Shown piece by piece: positions 1-7,366 of a DNA stretch of 7,383 nt (position 1 is its first letter; every line of letters starts with the position of its first letter). The notes under the pieces are model-generated. The model did no database searches. It worked only from the letters and a program-made list of their open reading frames with translations, and was not told the origin of the DNA. Source of the stretch: Chloroflexia bacterium (GTDB taxonomy: Bacteria; Chloroflexota; Chloroflexia; Thermomicrobiales; UBA6265). The stretch covers positions 1 to 7,383 of the forward strand of contig JACCYX010000175.1 of assembly GCA_013696265.1 (NCBI GenBank), read 5' to 3'. The position numbers and the translations under genes were made by a program.

Positions 1-178
1 CCACCAGGCGCGTCATCCGATCCACATGCTGCTGGAGGGTGAGGAGCCAGGCGACGTGCTGCTGATGATTCCCTTCCCGCTGCAAATCGCGGGCGACCAC
101 CTGGGCGAACCCGCGAATCGGGGTCAAGGGGGACCGCAGCTCGTGGGACACCACCGAGACGAACTCGTCCCGCAGCCG
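1..178 (-). CDS. Histidine kinase, HisKA dimerisation/phosphoacceptor segment, after the TAG and cut by the window edge
   Basis: The frame continues directly from the TAG at 179-181 for 59 more residues to the window edge. It gives the classic phosphoacceptor helix 'LRDEFVSVVSHELRSPLTP', followed by 'IRGFAQVV' and a second helix ending 'DRMTRLV'. The phosphorylatable His is in 'SHELRSP' (His495 if the stop is counted as residue 483). The catalytic HATPase_c domain would lie beyond the window. This is clearly the C-terminal continuation of the GAF/PAS protein, not a separate gene: PAS ending 'PLKEA' plus one residue plus 'RLRDEF' is the usual junction in such kinases. There is no ATG or convincing GTG start within it; see the Shine-Dalgarno entry at 184-190 for a possible reinitiation site. 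Confidence 0.85.
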
Positions 179-1627
179 CTAAGCCTCCTTCAGCGGCGCC
201 ACATCCTGGAAGATGCCGACCACGGCATCGATCGTGCCATCGTCGTCCCGAAGCGGCGCCGCGCTCGCCACGACGGGGATCGTCGTCCCATCGGCCTGGC
301 GGACGGTGAGTTCGACGCCGGTGACGACCACGCCTTGGCGGAGCGATTGCAGGATCGGGTTCTCGAATTCCGAATCCGGGGTGCCGGAGAGGTGGAGGCG
401 ATCGGCGCGCCTCGTGTCCGCCGGACCATCGAGATCGACGCCGAACATGCGTTGCGCCGCCGCGTTCGACGCGACGATCGCGCCATACGGCGGCCGCGCG
501 ACCATGACCGCTTCCGGAATCGTCTGGATCACGGCCTGCAACCGGCGGTAGTGATCCTGGACCCGGTCGAGCAGTTCCCCCTGATCGTCGGCGAGCCGGG
601 CCGCCTCCATGAACGCGATCGTGCGGTTGGCGAGCGCCGTCAGCCGGGCAATCGCCGTCAATCCAAAGCGATAGGGCACGTACAGGCCCACCCAGGCGAC
701 GCCCACCAGCTTGTCCGAGGGATCGATCAGCGGCACGCCGACCACGGAGCGGGCATGGGGATTCGTTTCCAGGATATCCTCAATGTCCTCCTCGGCCAGC
801 GTGTCGAACACCGCGATCGGACGCCGCTCCAGGGCGACCCGGCCCGCCAGGCCCGAACCGACGGGGACGTCGAATCTGGAACTGTCGCCATCCAGCGCCG
901 TTTCCCTATCGTCGCCGTAGGCCGCGGCGCGGATCAGGGTCGCGCTCGGTGCGTCCAGGAGGTAGAGCGCCCCGGTGGATGCCCGGTTGACCCGGACCAT
1001 GGCGGTGAGGATCGTGGACAGGACGTTGACGTAGGCTGGTTGGTCGCCCGGTGGCCGCTGGGCGGCGGCGATCTCGACCGCGCTCAGGGCGGTGTTGGCG
1101 GCGCGAAGCGAGGCGGCTTCGAGCCGGGCGTTCGCCCGGTCATACTTCAGGTGCTCGATCGTGGCGACGGCGGCGGCCGAGGCCAGCGCGAAAACGGCCA
1201 TGATGACGAAGGACCGGGCCATCGGAAGGCTGTCGAGGGCGGGGGTGTCGCCGATGAAGAAGACATCCAGGCAGATCAGGGACACCAGGGACGCCGTGAC
1301 ACCGCCCACCCAGTCGGCCATGTAGGTCGAGAGGCCCACGCAAACCAGCAGCAGCAGGGCCGGAACGGTATTCAACCCTTGGCCCTCGAGCGGGCTGAGG
1401 ATCAGGGCGACGATGAACACGGCGAGGGCCGCCACGATGATCCGCCATGGCTCGAACCGCGCGGACCGCATTGACGTGACGTGTTCGCTGCCGATCGTCA
1501 CCCACCGCCGGGAGGCGGTCGCGCCGCGGTGGAGCGAATCGCCAAGGCCCGCGGTCGACTGCCGCAGGCGGTCCCAGGTTTCAGGCGCCATGCGGGCCCG
1601 GGCCCATTTTTGTTGTTTCTCGAACAT
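179..1627 (-). CDS. Membrane sensor histidine kinase, N-terminal part (4 TM - GAF - PAS), ends at in-frame TAG
   Basis: Sensory half of a two-component histidine kinase. From an ATG at 1627 it reads 482 residues: a basic cytoplasmic N-terminus (1-61), four hydrophobic segments (about 62-80, 87-103, 105-126, 138-157) arranged like the KdpD-type DUF4118 membrane domain, a linker helix (about 158-190), a GAF domain (about 195-345, with the typical 'VPVGSGLAGRVA' and 'SVVGVPL' stretches) and a PAS domain (about 358-478, ending 'GIFQDVAPLKEA'). It then meets TAG at 179-181, and the HisKA domain continues in the same frame. The frame is open back to 1999, but that lies inside the divergent reductase gene and the extra residues look non-coding. 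The likely promoter at 1712-1739 also lies downstream of that far start, so I chose 1627. ATGs at 1591 and 1471 are alternatives. The ligand is unknown. By itself this fragment cannot phosphorylate anything. Confidence 0.88.
   Translation of the reverse strand: MFEKQQKWARARMAPETWDRLRQSTAGLGDSLHRGATASRRWVTIGSEHVTSMRSARFEPWRIIVAALAVFIVALILSPLEGQGLNTVPALLLLVCVGLSTYMADWVGGVTASLVSLICLDVFFIGDTPALDSLPMARSFVIMAVFALASAAAVATIEHLKYDRANARLEAASLRAANTALSAVEIAAAQRPPGDQPAYVNVLSTILTAMVRVNRASTGALYLLDAPSATLIRAAAYGDDRETALDGDSSRFDVPVGSGLAGRVALERRPIAVFDTLAEEDIEDILETNPHARSVVGVPLIDPSDKLVGVAWVGLYVPYRFGLTAIARLTALANRTIAFMEAARLADDQGELLDRVQDHYRRLQAVIQTIPEAVMVARPPYGAIVASNAAAQRMFGVDLDGPADTRRADRLHLSGTPDSEFENPILQSLRQGVVVTGVELTVRQADGTTIPVVASAAPLRDDDGTIDAVVGIFQDVAPLKEA
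184..190 (-). promoter_or_regulatory. Perfect Shine-Dalgarno-like AAGGAGG just before the kinase's internal TAG
   Basis: On the minus strand AAGGAGG (codons for Lys-Glu plus the first base of Ala) precedes the TAG and sits 8 nt before an in-frame CTG at 173-175. This is the right spacing for reinitiation of the HisKA part. CTG starts are rare, and the match may simply be the codon choice for Lys-Glu-Ala, so any function is speculative. Confidence 0.25.
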
Positions 1628-1711
1628 GACGGAGTCCCAGGTTCTCGTTCCAGCCGATCCTGTGTGCCGGTTGGCGCCACTGGTCCTGGATATTGGCGAA
1701 TCATGCCCTGC

Positions 1712-1739
1712 ATTGTACAAGGGGCACGGACACTCCCAA
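1712..1739 (-). promoter_or_regulatory. Candidate sigma70-type promoter of the histidine kinase
   Basis: Read on the minus strand: a -35 TTGGGA (1734-1739, 4 of 6 consensus bases), a 16-nt spacer and a -10 TACAAT (1712-1717, 5 of 6). Transcription would begin around 1705, leaving a leader of about 75-80 nt before the ATG at 1627. It lies in the 286-base divergent intergenic region 1628-1913, the only place a promoter for this gene is expected. Sequence match only. Confidence 0.4.
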
Positions 1740-1813
1740 ACGACTTGGGCGACCTGCACGAAAGGCGAGGAGATGGGGTACCAGGATTGAACGCGTTTGC
1801 TGGCGCGTCCGTG

Positions 1814-1819
1814 TAAAAT
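1814..1819 (+). promoter_or_regulatory. Possible -10 element (TAAAAT) for the ferredoxin--NADP+ reductase
   Basis: TAAAAT is an AT-rich hexamer in otherwise GC-rich DNA, about 95 nt before the GTG start. The best -35-like hexamer, TTGAAC (1787-1792), is 21 nt away, which is too far for a standard promoter, so this is only a weak candidate. Confidence 0.25.
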
Positions 1820-1900
1820 CCGGAGGGAATGCGGCTTGGCGCCGGTTCGCCACGCCTGACCAGGCTGCCCAACGCCCGCAACGTGTTCCAACCCGCCACC

Positions 1901-1905
1901 AGGAG
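1901..1905 (+). promoter_or_regulatory. Ribosome binding site that fixes the reductase start at GTG 1914
   Basis: AGGAG lies 8 nt before GTG 1914. The alternative ATG at 1968 (residue 19), which would begin right at the FAD-binding strand, has no Shine-Dalgarno sequence in front of it. The GTG start with an 18-residue N-terminal extension is therefore preferred. Confidence 0.75.
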
Positions 1906-1913
1906 AACCAGAC

Positions 1914-2972
1914 GTGACAGACGTGATTGCCACACCGGCCAGCCCGGTTTCGGCAACTGAGCCAATTATGGACATAACAATCGTGGGCGCCGGACCCACT
2001 GGTCTCTTCGCGGCCTTCTACGCCGGTCTCCGGGGCGCCAGTGTCCAGATCATTGACTCCCTGGAAGAGCCAGGTGGTCAATGCAGCGCCATGTATCCCG
2101 AAAAGTACATCTACGATGTCATCGGCTATCCAAAGGTCATGGCCAAGGATTTCGTCGCCGCTTGTCTCGAACAGGCCCTGCGCTCGAACCCCACCATCCA
2201 CCTGCGGGAGCAGGTCCAGACCCTCGAACCGCTCGACGACGGCACGTTCATCCTTCACACCACGCAGGGCCAACGGCGCAGCCGCTCCGTCATCATCGCC
2301 GCCGGAGTCGGGGCGTTCGAGCCGACCCGGCTGGGCGCGCCCGGCGTTGATGAACTCGAAGGCAAGGGCATCCACTACTTCGCCAAGCGCATCGAAGACT
2401 TCCGGGACCGCAACGTCGTGATCGTCGGGGGTGGTGATTCCGCCGTCGATTGGGCGATGACGCTGGAACCGATCGCGAAAACGGTCAACTTGATCCATCG
2501 CTCGAAGTTCCGCGCCCACGAGGCCACGGTTGCCGATCTCGAAGCCTCAACCGTCACGCTTCACTATCCGGGTTACGAAGTGGTAGCGGTGCGCTCCGGC
2601 GATCACGGCCGGATATCGGGCCTGACCTTCCGCCATTTGGAGGGCCACACGCATGACCTCGAAGTCGACGAGCTGATCTGCGCGATCGGATTCAAGGCCG
2701 ATCCGGGGCCGATCAAGTCGTGGAACCTGGCCTTGCAACGCAACCAGATCGTCTCCGACCAGACCACGCTGCAAACCAGTATTCCGGGGGTCTTCGCCGC
2801 CGGCGACATCGCGGCCTACCCTGCCAAGTTCAAGCTGATCGCAAACGGCGCCGGCGAGGCCGTCACCGCCGTCAACCACGCCGTGCAGTACATCGATCCC
2901 TCGGCGCGGCTCGACGCGGGGCACTCGACCACGATCATGGAGAAGCGAGAAAAGACGGCGGTGGCGTCGTAA
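1914..2972 (+). CDS. Ferredoxin--NADP+ reductase, thioredoxin-reductase-like type
   Basis: Cytoplasmic FAD flavoprotein expected to move electrons between NADPH and ferredoxin or flavodoxin. The 352 residues are the normal length for this family. They show the N-terminal FAD-binding loop 'IVGAGPTG' (23-30), the family signature 'GGQCSAMYPEKYIYDVIGYP' (54-73), the second nucleotide-binding loop 'VIVGGGDSAVDWA' (169-181) for NADPH, 'HRSKFRAHE' (195-203), whose basic residues fit the NADP 2'-phosphate site, and the C-terminal FAD motif 'GVFAAGDIA' (292-300). The redox-active CxxC of true thioredoxin reductases is absent from the NADPH domain, which supports the ferredoxin reductase call over TrxB. 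The first 18 residues (Ala/Pro/Thr-rich) are a non-conserved extension. The gene is intact and ends on TAA. It diverges from the histidine kinase and converges with trpS, so it is probably monocistronic. Its redox partner is not in the window. Confidence 0.95.
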   Translation: MTDVIATPASPVSATEPIMDITIVGAGPTGLFAAFYAGLRGASVQIIDSLEEPGGQCSAMYPEKYIYDVIGYPKVMAKDFVAACLEQALRSNPTIHLREQVQTLEPLDDGTFILHTTQGQRRSRSVIIAAGVGAFEPTRLGAPGVDELEGKGIHYFAKRIEDFRDRNVVIVGGGDSAVDWAMTLEPIAKTVNLIHRSKFRAHEATVADLEASTVTLHYPGYEVVAVRSGDHGRISGLTFRHLEGHTHDLEVDELICAIGFKADPGPIKSWNLALQRNQIVSDQTTLQTSIPGVFAAGDIAAYPAKFKLIANGAGEAVTAVNHAVQYIDPSARLDAGHSTTIMEKREKTAVAS

Positions 2973-3139
2973 TCCACACAAGGGCAATCTGGTGGAGCGG
3001 AATTTTGTAACGGGCGATACACATTGAGCATATATGAAGACGCGCGGCGTACGGGCGTACCTGATTCGACCGCGAATAGATTCTGGCCCACCGCGATCTT
3101 GTCGAATCTGTCGTCCGCCCAGTCACCATCCGGGCGGAT

Positions 3140-3159
3140 ACCAGGATCGACCAGGATCC
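3140..3159. repeat. Short tandem duplication of a 10-mer
   Basis: ACCAGGATCG is followed immediately by ACCAGGATCC, two adjacent copies that differ only at the last base. It lies in the non-coding spacer next to other small palindromes. Its function is unknown. Confidence 0.65.
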
Positions 3160-3193
3160 GCGTGGTGGAGATGCCGGTCACGGGTCGACCCAG

Positions 3194-3220
3194 AGCCTGT
3201 CCAGAGCGAAGCGTGGGATC
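3194..3220. repeat. Dispersed-repeat-like sequence (CCTGTCCAGAGCGAAGCG core)
   Basis: The core CTGTCCAGAGCGAAGCG followed by GGGATC resembles short intergenic elements of the CTGTCCTGAGCGAAGCGAAGGATC type that I recall as abundant in Chloroflexota genomes. Only one copy lies in this window, so repetition cannot be shown here. It sits beside the palindrome GGGTCGACCC in a convergent spacer, a usual location for such elements. Confidence 0.35.
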
Positions 3221-3247
3221 CGCCCGTACGGTCATCGGCGACGAGAA

Positions 3248-3994
3248 TCAAAAGCCGCCGAGGCCAACCCGATTGCGAACCTTTGCCAGCGTGCCGTGCG
3301 CGTAGTCCCGGGCTTTCACGGACCCCGCACGCAAGACCTCCTCGATGATCTCGGGTGAGGCGTCGAGTTCGGCCAGGCGCTGCTGGATCGGTTCGATCGC
3401 GGCGACGACGACTTCGCCGAGTTCGCTCTTGAACGCACCGTAGCCCTTGCCCACGAACGCTTCCTGAACCTCGGACGGCGTCTGCTCCGTGAGGATCGCG
3501 TAGATCGAGATCAGGTTCGAGAGCGCGGGCTTCTCCGGATCGACGACGATCTCGCTGCCCGAGTCGGTCACGGCCCGCTTGATCTTGCGCCGGATGATGT
3601 CTGGCGTATCGCCGAGCGCCACGTAGCTGTTCGGGTTGGGCGAACTCTTGCTCATTTTTTTGGTCGGATCGTCCAGCGACATGATCCTTGCCCCATCCTG
3701 TTTGATGTCGGGGCGCGGCAGGACCAGCGTTTCGCCGTAGCGCTGGTTGAAGCGGTGGGCCACATCGCGGGTCAGTTCGATGTGTTGCTTCTGGTCTTCG
3801 CCGACCGGAACCAGTTCGGCGTCGTGGAGCAGGATGTCGGCCGCCTGGAGCACAGGATACGTGAAGAGGGCGGAACTCACCGATTCGTCCTGGCCGCCGG
3901 ACTTGTCCTTGAATTGGGTCATTCTCCGCAACTCGCCAAACTGCGTGACCGACTGGAGGATCCAGCAGAGTTCGCTGTGCTCGGCGACATCGGA
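3248..3994 (-). CDS. trpS: Tryptophanyl-tRNA synthetase, C-terminal part (KMSKS and tRNA-binding region), after the in-frame TAA
   Basis: This continues in the same frame immediately after the TAA at 3995-3997, beginning 'SDVAEHSELCWIL', which is normal TrpRS sequence following the family's usual 'LFVQS' stretch. It carries 'FGELRRMTQFKDKS', the substrate-site segment 'VPVGEDQKQHIELTRDVA', and the class I signature 'KMSKS' (211-215 in restored numbering) within 'DPTKKMSKSSPN'. It then runs through the helical C-terminal domain to 'RNRVGLGGF' and a TGA stop at 3248-3250. If translated separately it could start only at weak sites such as TTG 3931 or ATG 3922, which lack good Shine-Dalgarno sequences. 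Without the N-terminal ATP-binding half it should be inactive. Confidence 0.92.
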   Translation of the reverse strand, partial: SDVAEHSELCWILQSVTQFGELRRMTQFKDKSGGQDESVSSALFTYPVLQAADILLHDAELVPVGEDQKQHIELTRDVAHRFNQRYGETLVLPRPDIKQDGARIMSLDDPTKKMSKSSPNPNSYVALGDTPDIIRRKIKRAVTDSGSEIVVDPEKPALSNLISIYAILTEQTPSEVQEAFVGKGYGAFKSELGEVVVAAIEPIQQRLAELDASPEIIEEVLRAGSVKARDYAHGTLAKVRNRVGLGGF

Positions 3995-4288
3995 TTACAC
4001 GAAGAGCGTGCAGTGGTCAGGATCGATGCCGGACGCCACGATGATGGTGGCGAGGTTCCGGATATTCTCCCGCAACCCCTCGCGCGTCGTCGCCAGCGAC
4101 AGCGCGTGCAGGTCGACGATGCAGAACGTGTTGGCGTAGAGGTCCTGTTGCTTGACCCAGTTCCGGATCGCGCCGAGGTAGTTTCCGAGGTGAAAATTGC
4201 CCGAGGGCTGGATTCCGGAAAAAACCCGCGGCAACCGCTCGATCGCCGGTGCTGCCCCGGTTTGGTTGGTTGTCACTTGTGTCGCCAT
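3995..4288 (-). CDS. trpS: Tryptophanyl-tRNA synthetase, N-terminal part (class I ATP-binding fold), ends at in-frame TAA
   Basis: TrpRS charges tRNA-Trp with tryptophan using ATP in the cytoplasm and is essential. Ninety-seven residues are read from ATG 4288: a non-conserved lead (1-19), 'RVFSGIQPSGNFHLGNYLGA' (21-40) containing the HIGH-equivalent 'HLGN', 'FCIVDLHALS' (55-64), and the Rossmann-fold helix through 'ASGIDPDHCTLFV', where TAA intervenes. Restored, the gene would span 4288-3248 with 346 codon positions including the TAA, normal for bacterial TrpRS. An AAGGGA at 4301-4306 lies 12 nt before the ATG and is a loose ribosome binding site. The gene diverges from the ABC1 kinase. Most bacterial TrpRS proteins have Gln at the stop position, so CAA to TAA is the likely change. 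Confidence 0.93.
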   Translation of the reverse strand: MATQVTTNQTGAAPAIERLPRVFSGIQPSGNFHLGNYLGAIRNWVKQQDLYANTFCIVDLHALSLATTREGLRENIRNLATIIVASGIDPDHCTLFV

Positions 4289-4357
4289 CTGCTGAATTGT
4301 TCCCTTGCTTCCCGATCTTCACGGGGATCGCGTCGTGCGGTTCGACTCCTGTGCGAA

Positions 4358-4365
4358 AGTATACA
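4358..4365. promoter_or_regulatory. Shared palindromic -10-like site between trpS and the ABC1 kinase
   Basis: GTATAC (4359-4364) is a palindrome in the 144-base divergent spacer. Read minus it gives TATACT (4358-4363), a 5-of-6 match to a -10 box for trpS. Read plus it gives TATACA (4360-4365) for the kinase. No good -35 box lies at the proper distance on either strand, so promoter assignment is weak. The rest of the 4289-4432 spacer shows no leader structure such as a T-box. Confidence 0.3.
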
Positions 4366-4420
4366 AATGGACCCGGCGGTGGAACGGCCGGACCGGGAAA
4401 TCGGTCGACCTGGCCGCTGA

Positions 4421-4425
4421 TGGAG
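4421..4425 (+). promoter_or_regulatory. Ribosome binding site for the ABC1 kinase GTG start
   Basis: TGGAG with a 7-nt spacer to GTG 4433. This supports GTG 4433 as the start, since the coding frame has no nearby ATG. Confidence 0.6.
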
Positions 4426-4432
4426 TCGGGCC

Positions 4433-6118
<1,686 letters not shown>

Positions 6119-6155
6119 ACGGATTCGGTGGTCACGTTGGTCACACTCGACCCAC

Positions 6156-6215
6156 GGGCGGGAGGCCGCCGAAGGTTGTCAGTCGGCGTCGAGGGTTCTC
6201 CGGAAACGTCCGGGG
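6156..6215. terminator. Two small hairpins in the convergent spacer, possible weak terminators
   Basis: In the 106-base spacer (6119-6224), GGCGG-GAGG-CCGCC (6157-6170) forms a 5-bp stem. CTCCGGA-AACG-TCCGGGG (6198-6215) forms a 7-bp stem including one G-U pair, with a four-base loop. A longer-range pair CTCGAC (6146-6151) / GTCGAG (6188-6193) could enclose the first. Neither hairpin is followed by a T-run on either strand, so they are not classical intrinsic terminators. Confidence 0.25.
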
Positions 6216-6224
6216 TGCGACTCC

Positions 6225-6682
6225 TCAGTCGCTGGAGAGCCGCCGGGTCTCGCCGCCGGGCCACTCCTTCCACCAGTGGTTATAGCGGCGGTAGACCTCC
6301 GGTTCGCGGCCGGCGAGGAACGCCACCAGGGTTCGGGCCTCGGTGGCGAGGCCCTCCCAGGCGTCGGCCGGCAAGTGGTGGAAGGCGGTTGCCTCGATTC
6401 CGCCTTCGACCGGGCGCCACACCCCGGCGACGTAGCCGTCGACCAGCAGGGTCGGCAGCACGTCGCCGTTGATGCGGATGACGAGCTTGCGGTACTCGGG
6501 CGGAATGACCCGGCTCCGGTCGGCGTAGGCCAGCAGGATGCTGTCCCACATGGCCATCAACCTGGGCGGAGCCTGGGTGTCCTCGGCCGGACGCGGTGCG
6601 CCGGGGATATCGTACAGTTCCGCGCCGTCCGGCCCTTCCAGCCGCTCGAGGTTGCCGGAGAGCGCCTTCAACGCCTCCCTGG
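6225..6682 (-). CDS. AlkZ/YcaQ-like winged-helix protein (HTH_42), C-terminal part after a frameshift
   Basis: C-terminal portion of the protein that begins at 7366, in the other frame. From 'REALKALSGNLERLEGPDG' it runs through 'YDIPGAPRP', 'APPRLMAMWDSILLAYADRSRVIPPEYR', the glycine-containing beta segment 'GDVLPTLLVDGYVAGVWRP' and 'HHLPADAWEGLATEA', ending 'ETRRLSSD' at TGA 6225-6227. 'PPRLMAMWDSILLAYADRSR' followed by a 'VDG..AGVW' strand is the usual end of the winged-helix DNA-binding domain-containing (HTH_42) family. The frame is open upstream to 6950, but those residues are out-of-frame shadow of the N-terminal half. There is no independent start at the boundary. Confidence 0.85.
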
Positions 6683-7366
6683 CCGTGCCCGCTGGACCAG
6701 GGCGAATTGCGCCACATCCGCTACTGACGCCGGCCCGAACCCTTCCAGGTAGCGCTTGACCAGCGTTTGCAGAGCCGCCGCGGACGCGTCGTGATCCGCA
6801 AGCGACGGCCGCGGCCTCGCTGCGACGTACGTCGGGCGGGAACCGAACGACCACGGCGTATGGGTGGGGGCGTGCAGCAGTGGTGCGTACCCCCGCAACC
6901 CCCACCACGCGCCGGGCTCGGCCGCGGCGCCGAGCCTCTGGCCGAGCCACTTCTCCATCTCGGTGGCCGTCCGCGGCTGGTCAGCGTAAGACAGCAGGTC
7001 CGGGACCAGCGAATCGGCATCGGCGAGCGTGAGCCCGGACGCCAGGAAGCGGTTGTCGAGCCTGGCGGCCCGCAGCGTCGGCTCCACGGCCTCACGGAAG
7101 GACCGGTGGTCCTGCGCGTGGACCGCGTGCAACGTGATCCGCATCAGCGTGGCCTTGACCACCGCGTGATCGGCGAAGGCCGCGTCGAGGTCCGCCGGGT
7201 CGAAGCCGGTGAGCCGGTTCCACAGCGCGAGGTACGGGGAGGCTGGCTGCTGCGCCTGGATCGCGACCACGCGCCGCACCGCGTCCGCGACACCGAGCGA
7301 CTCGCGCCGCAACAGCATTTGCCGGCCGAGCGTGGAGCGGTTGAGTTCCCGCGCGGTGAACCTCAT
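6668..7366 (-). CDS. AlkZ/YcaQ-like winged-helix DNA-binding protein (HTH_42), N-terminal part, ends after a frameshift
   Basis: Member of the HTH_42 family, whose characterised members AlkZ and YcaQ are DNA glycosylases that remove bulky alkylated bases or unhook crosslinks. It starts at ATG 7366 with a TGAGG (7377-7381) 10 nt upstream and reads 232 residues. The helical N-terminus 'LNRSTLGRQMLL' leads to 'AIQAQQPASPYLALWNRL', which carries Gln37-x-Gln39, the position of the AlkZ catalytic motif. The family-typical 'RITLHAVHAQDHRSFREAV' (76-94) and 'RYLEGFGPASVADVAQFALVQRAR' (205-228) follow. After Arg228 the frame gives only 'PGRR' and stops, while the expected continuation 'REALKAL' lies one base over. 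With one base restored near 6682/6683 the protein would be about 380 residues, normal for the family. Substrate unknown; many paralogues are uncharacterised. Confidence 0.85.
   Translation of the reverse strand: MRFTARELNRSTLGRQMLLRRESLGVADAVRRVVAIQAQQPASPYLALWNRLTGFDPADLDAAFADHAVVKATLMRITLHAVHAQDHRSFREAVEPTLRAARLDNRFLASGLTLADADSLVPDLLSYADQPRTATEMEKWLGQRLGAAAEPGAWWGLRGYAPLLHAPTHTPWSFGSRPTYVAARPRPSLADHDASAAALQTLVKRYLEGFGPASVADVAQFALVQRARPGRR

Larger units (their letters stand above)
2973..3247. other. Convergent intergenic spacer between the reductase and trpS
   Basis: This 275-base stretch holds no convincing gene, tRNA or U-tailed terminator. It contains an inverted repeat ATCCGGGCGGAT (3128-3139), a 10-bp tandem duplication (3140-3159), a perfect 10-bp palindrome GGGTCGACCC (3182-3191) and a dispersed-repeat-like stretch (3194-3220). 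A minus-strand frame starting at ATG 3235 has fairly coding-like third positions but no ribosome binding site, and it runs antisense into the reductase gene. Confidence 0.6.

Noticed and set aside
26..1474. Long plus-strand open frame (482 codons) opposite the histidine kinase
   Set aside because: The translation is rich in Arg/Gly/His/Asp with no recognisable domain, and the opposite strand encodes clear TM, GAF and PAS domains. It is a high-GC antisense shadow.
1628..1999. N-terminal extension of the histidine kinase to an ATG at 1999
   Set aside because: It would overlap the start and ribosome binding site of the reductase and the kinase's own candidate promoter, and the extra residues have no coding character.
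1914..2972. Thioredoxin reductase (trxB) as the identity of the flavoprotein
   Set aside because: The NADPH-domain CxxC needed for thioredoxin reduction is absent, and the 'GGQCSAMYPEKYIYDVIGYP' segment is typical of the ferredoxin--NADP+ reductase branch.
4339..4349. tRNA T-arm-like GGTTCGACTCC
   Set aside because: The flanking bases do not form a 5-bp T-stem, and no acceptor, anticodon or D arm is found in the surrounding spacer.
6689..6950. Upstream part of the minus-strand frame that is open from 6950 to 6225
   Set aside because: Before about 6682 this frame gives an Arg/Ala-rich translation overlapping the real N-terminal half in the other frame. Only the part after the frameshift is genuine protein.
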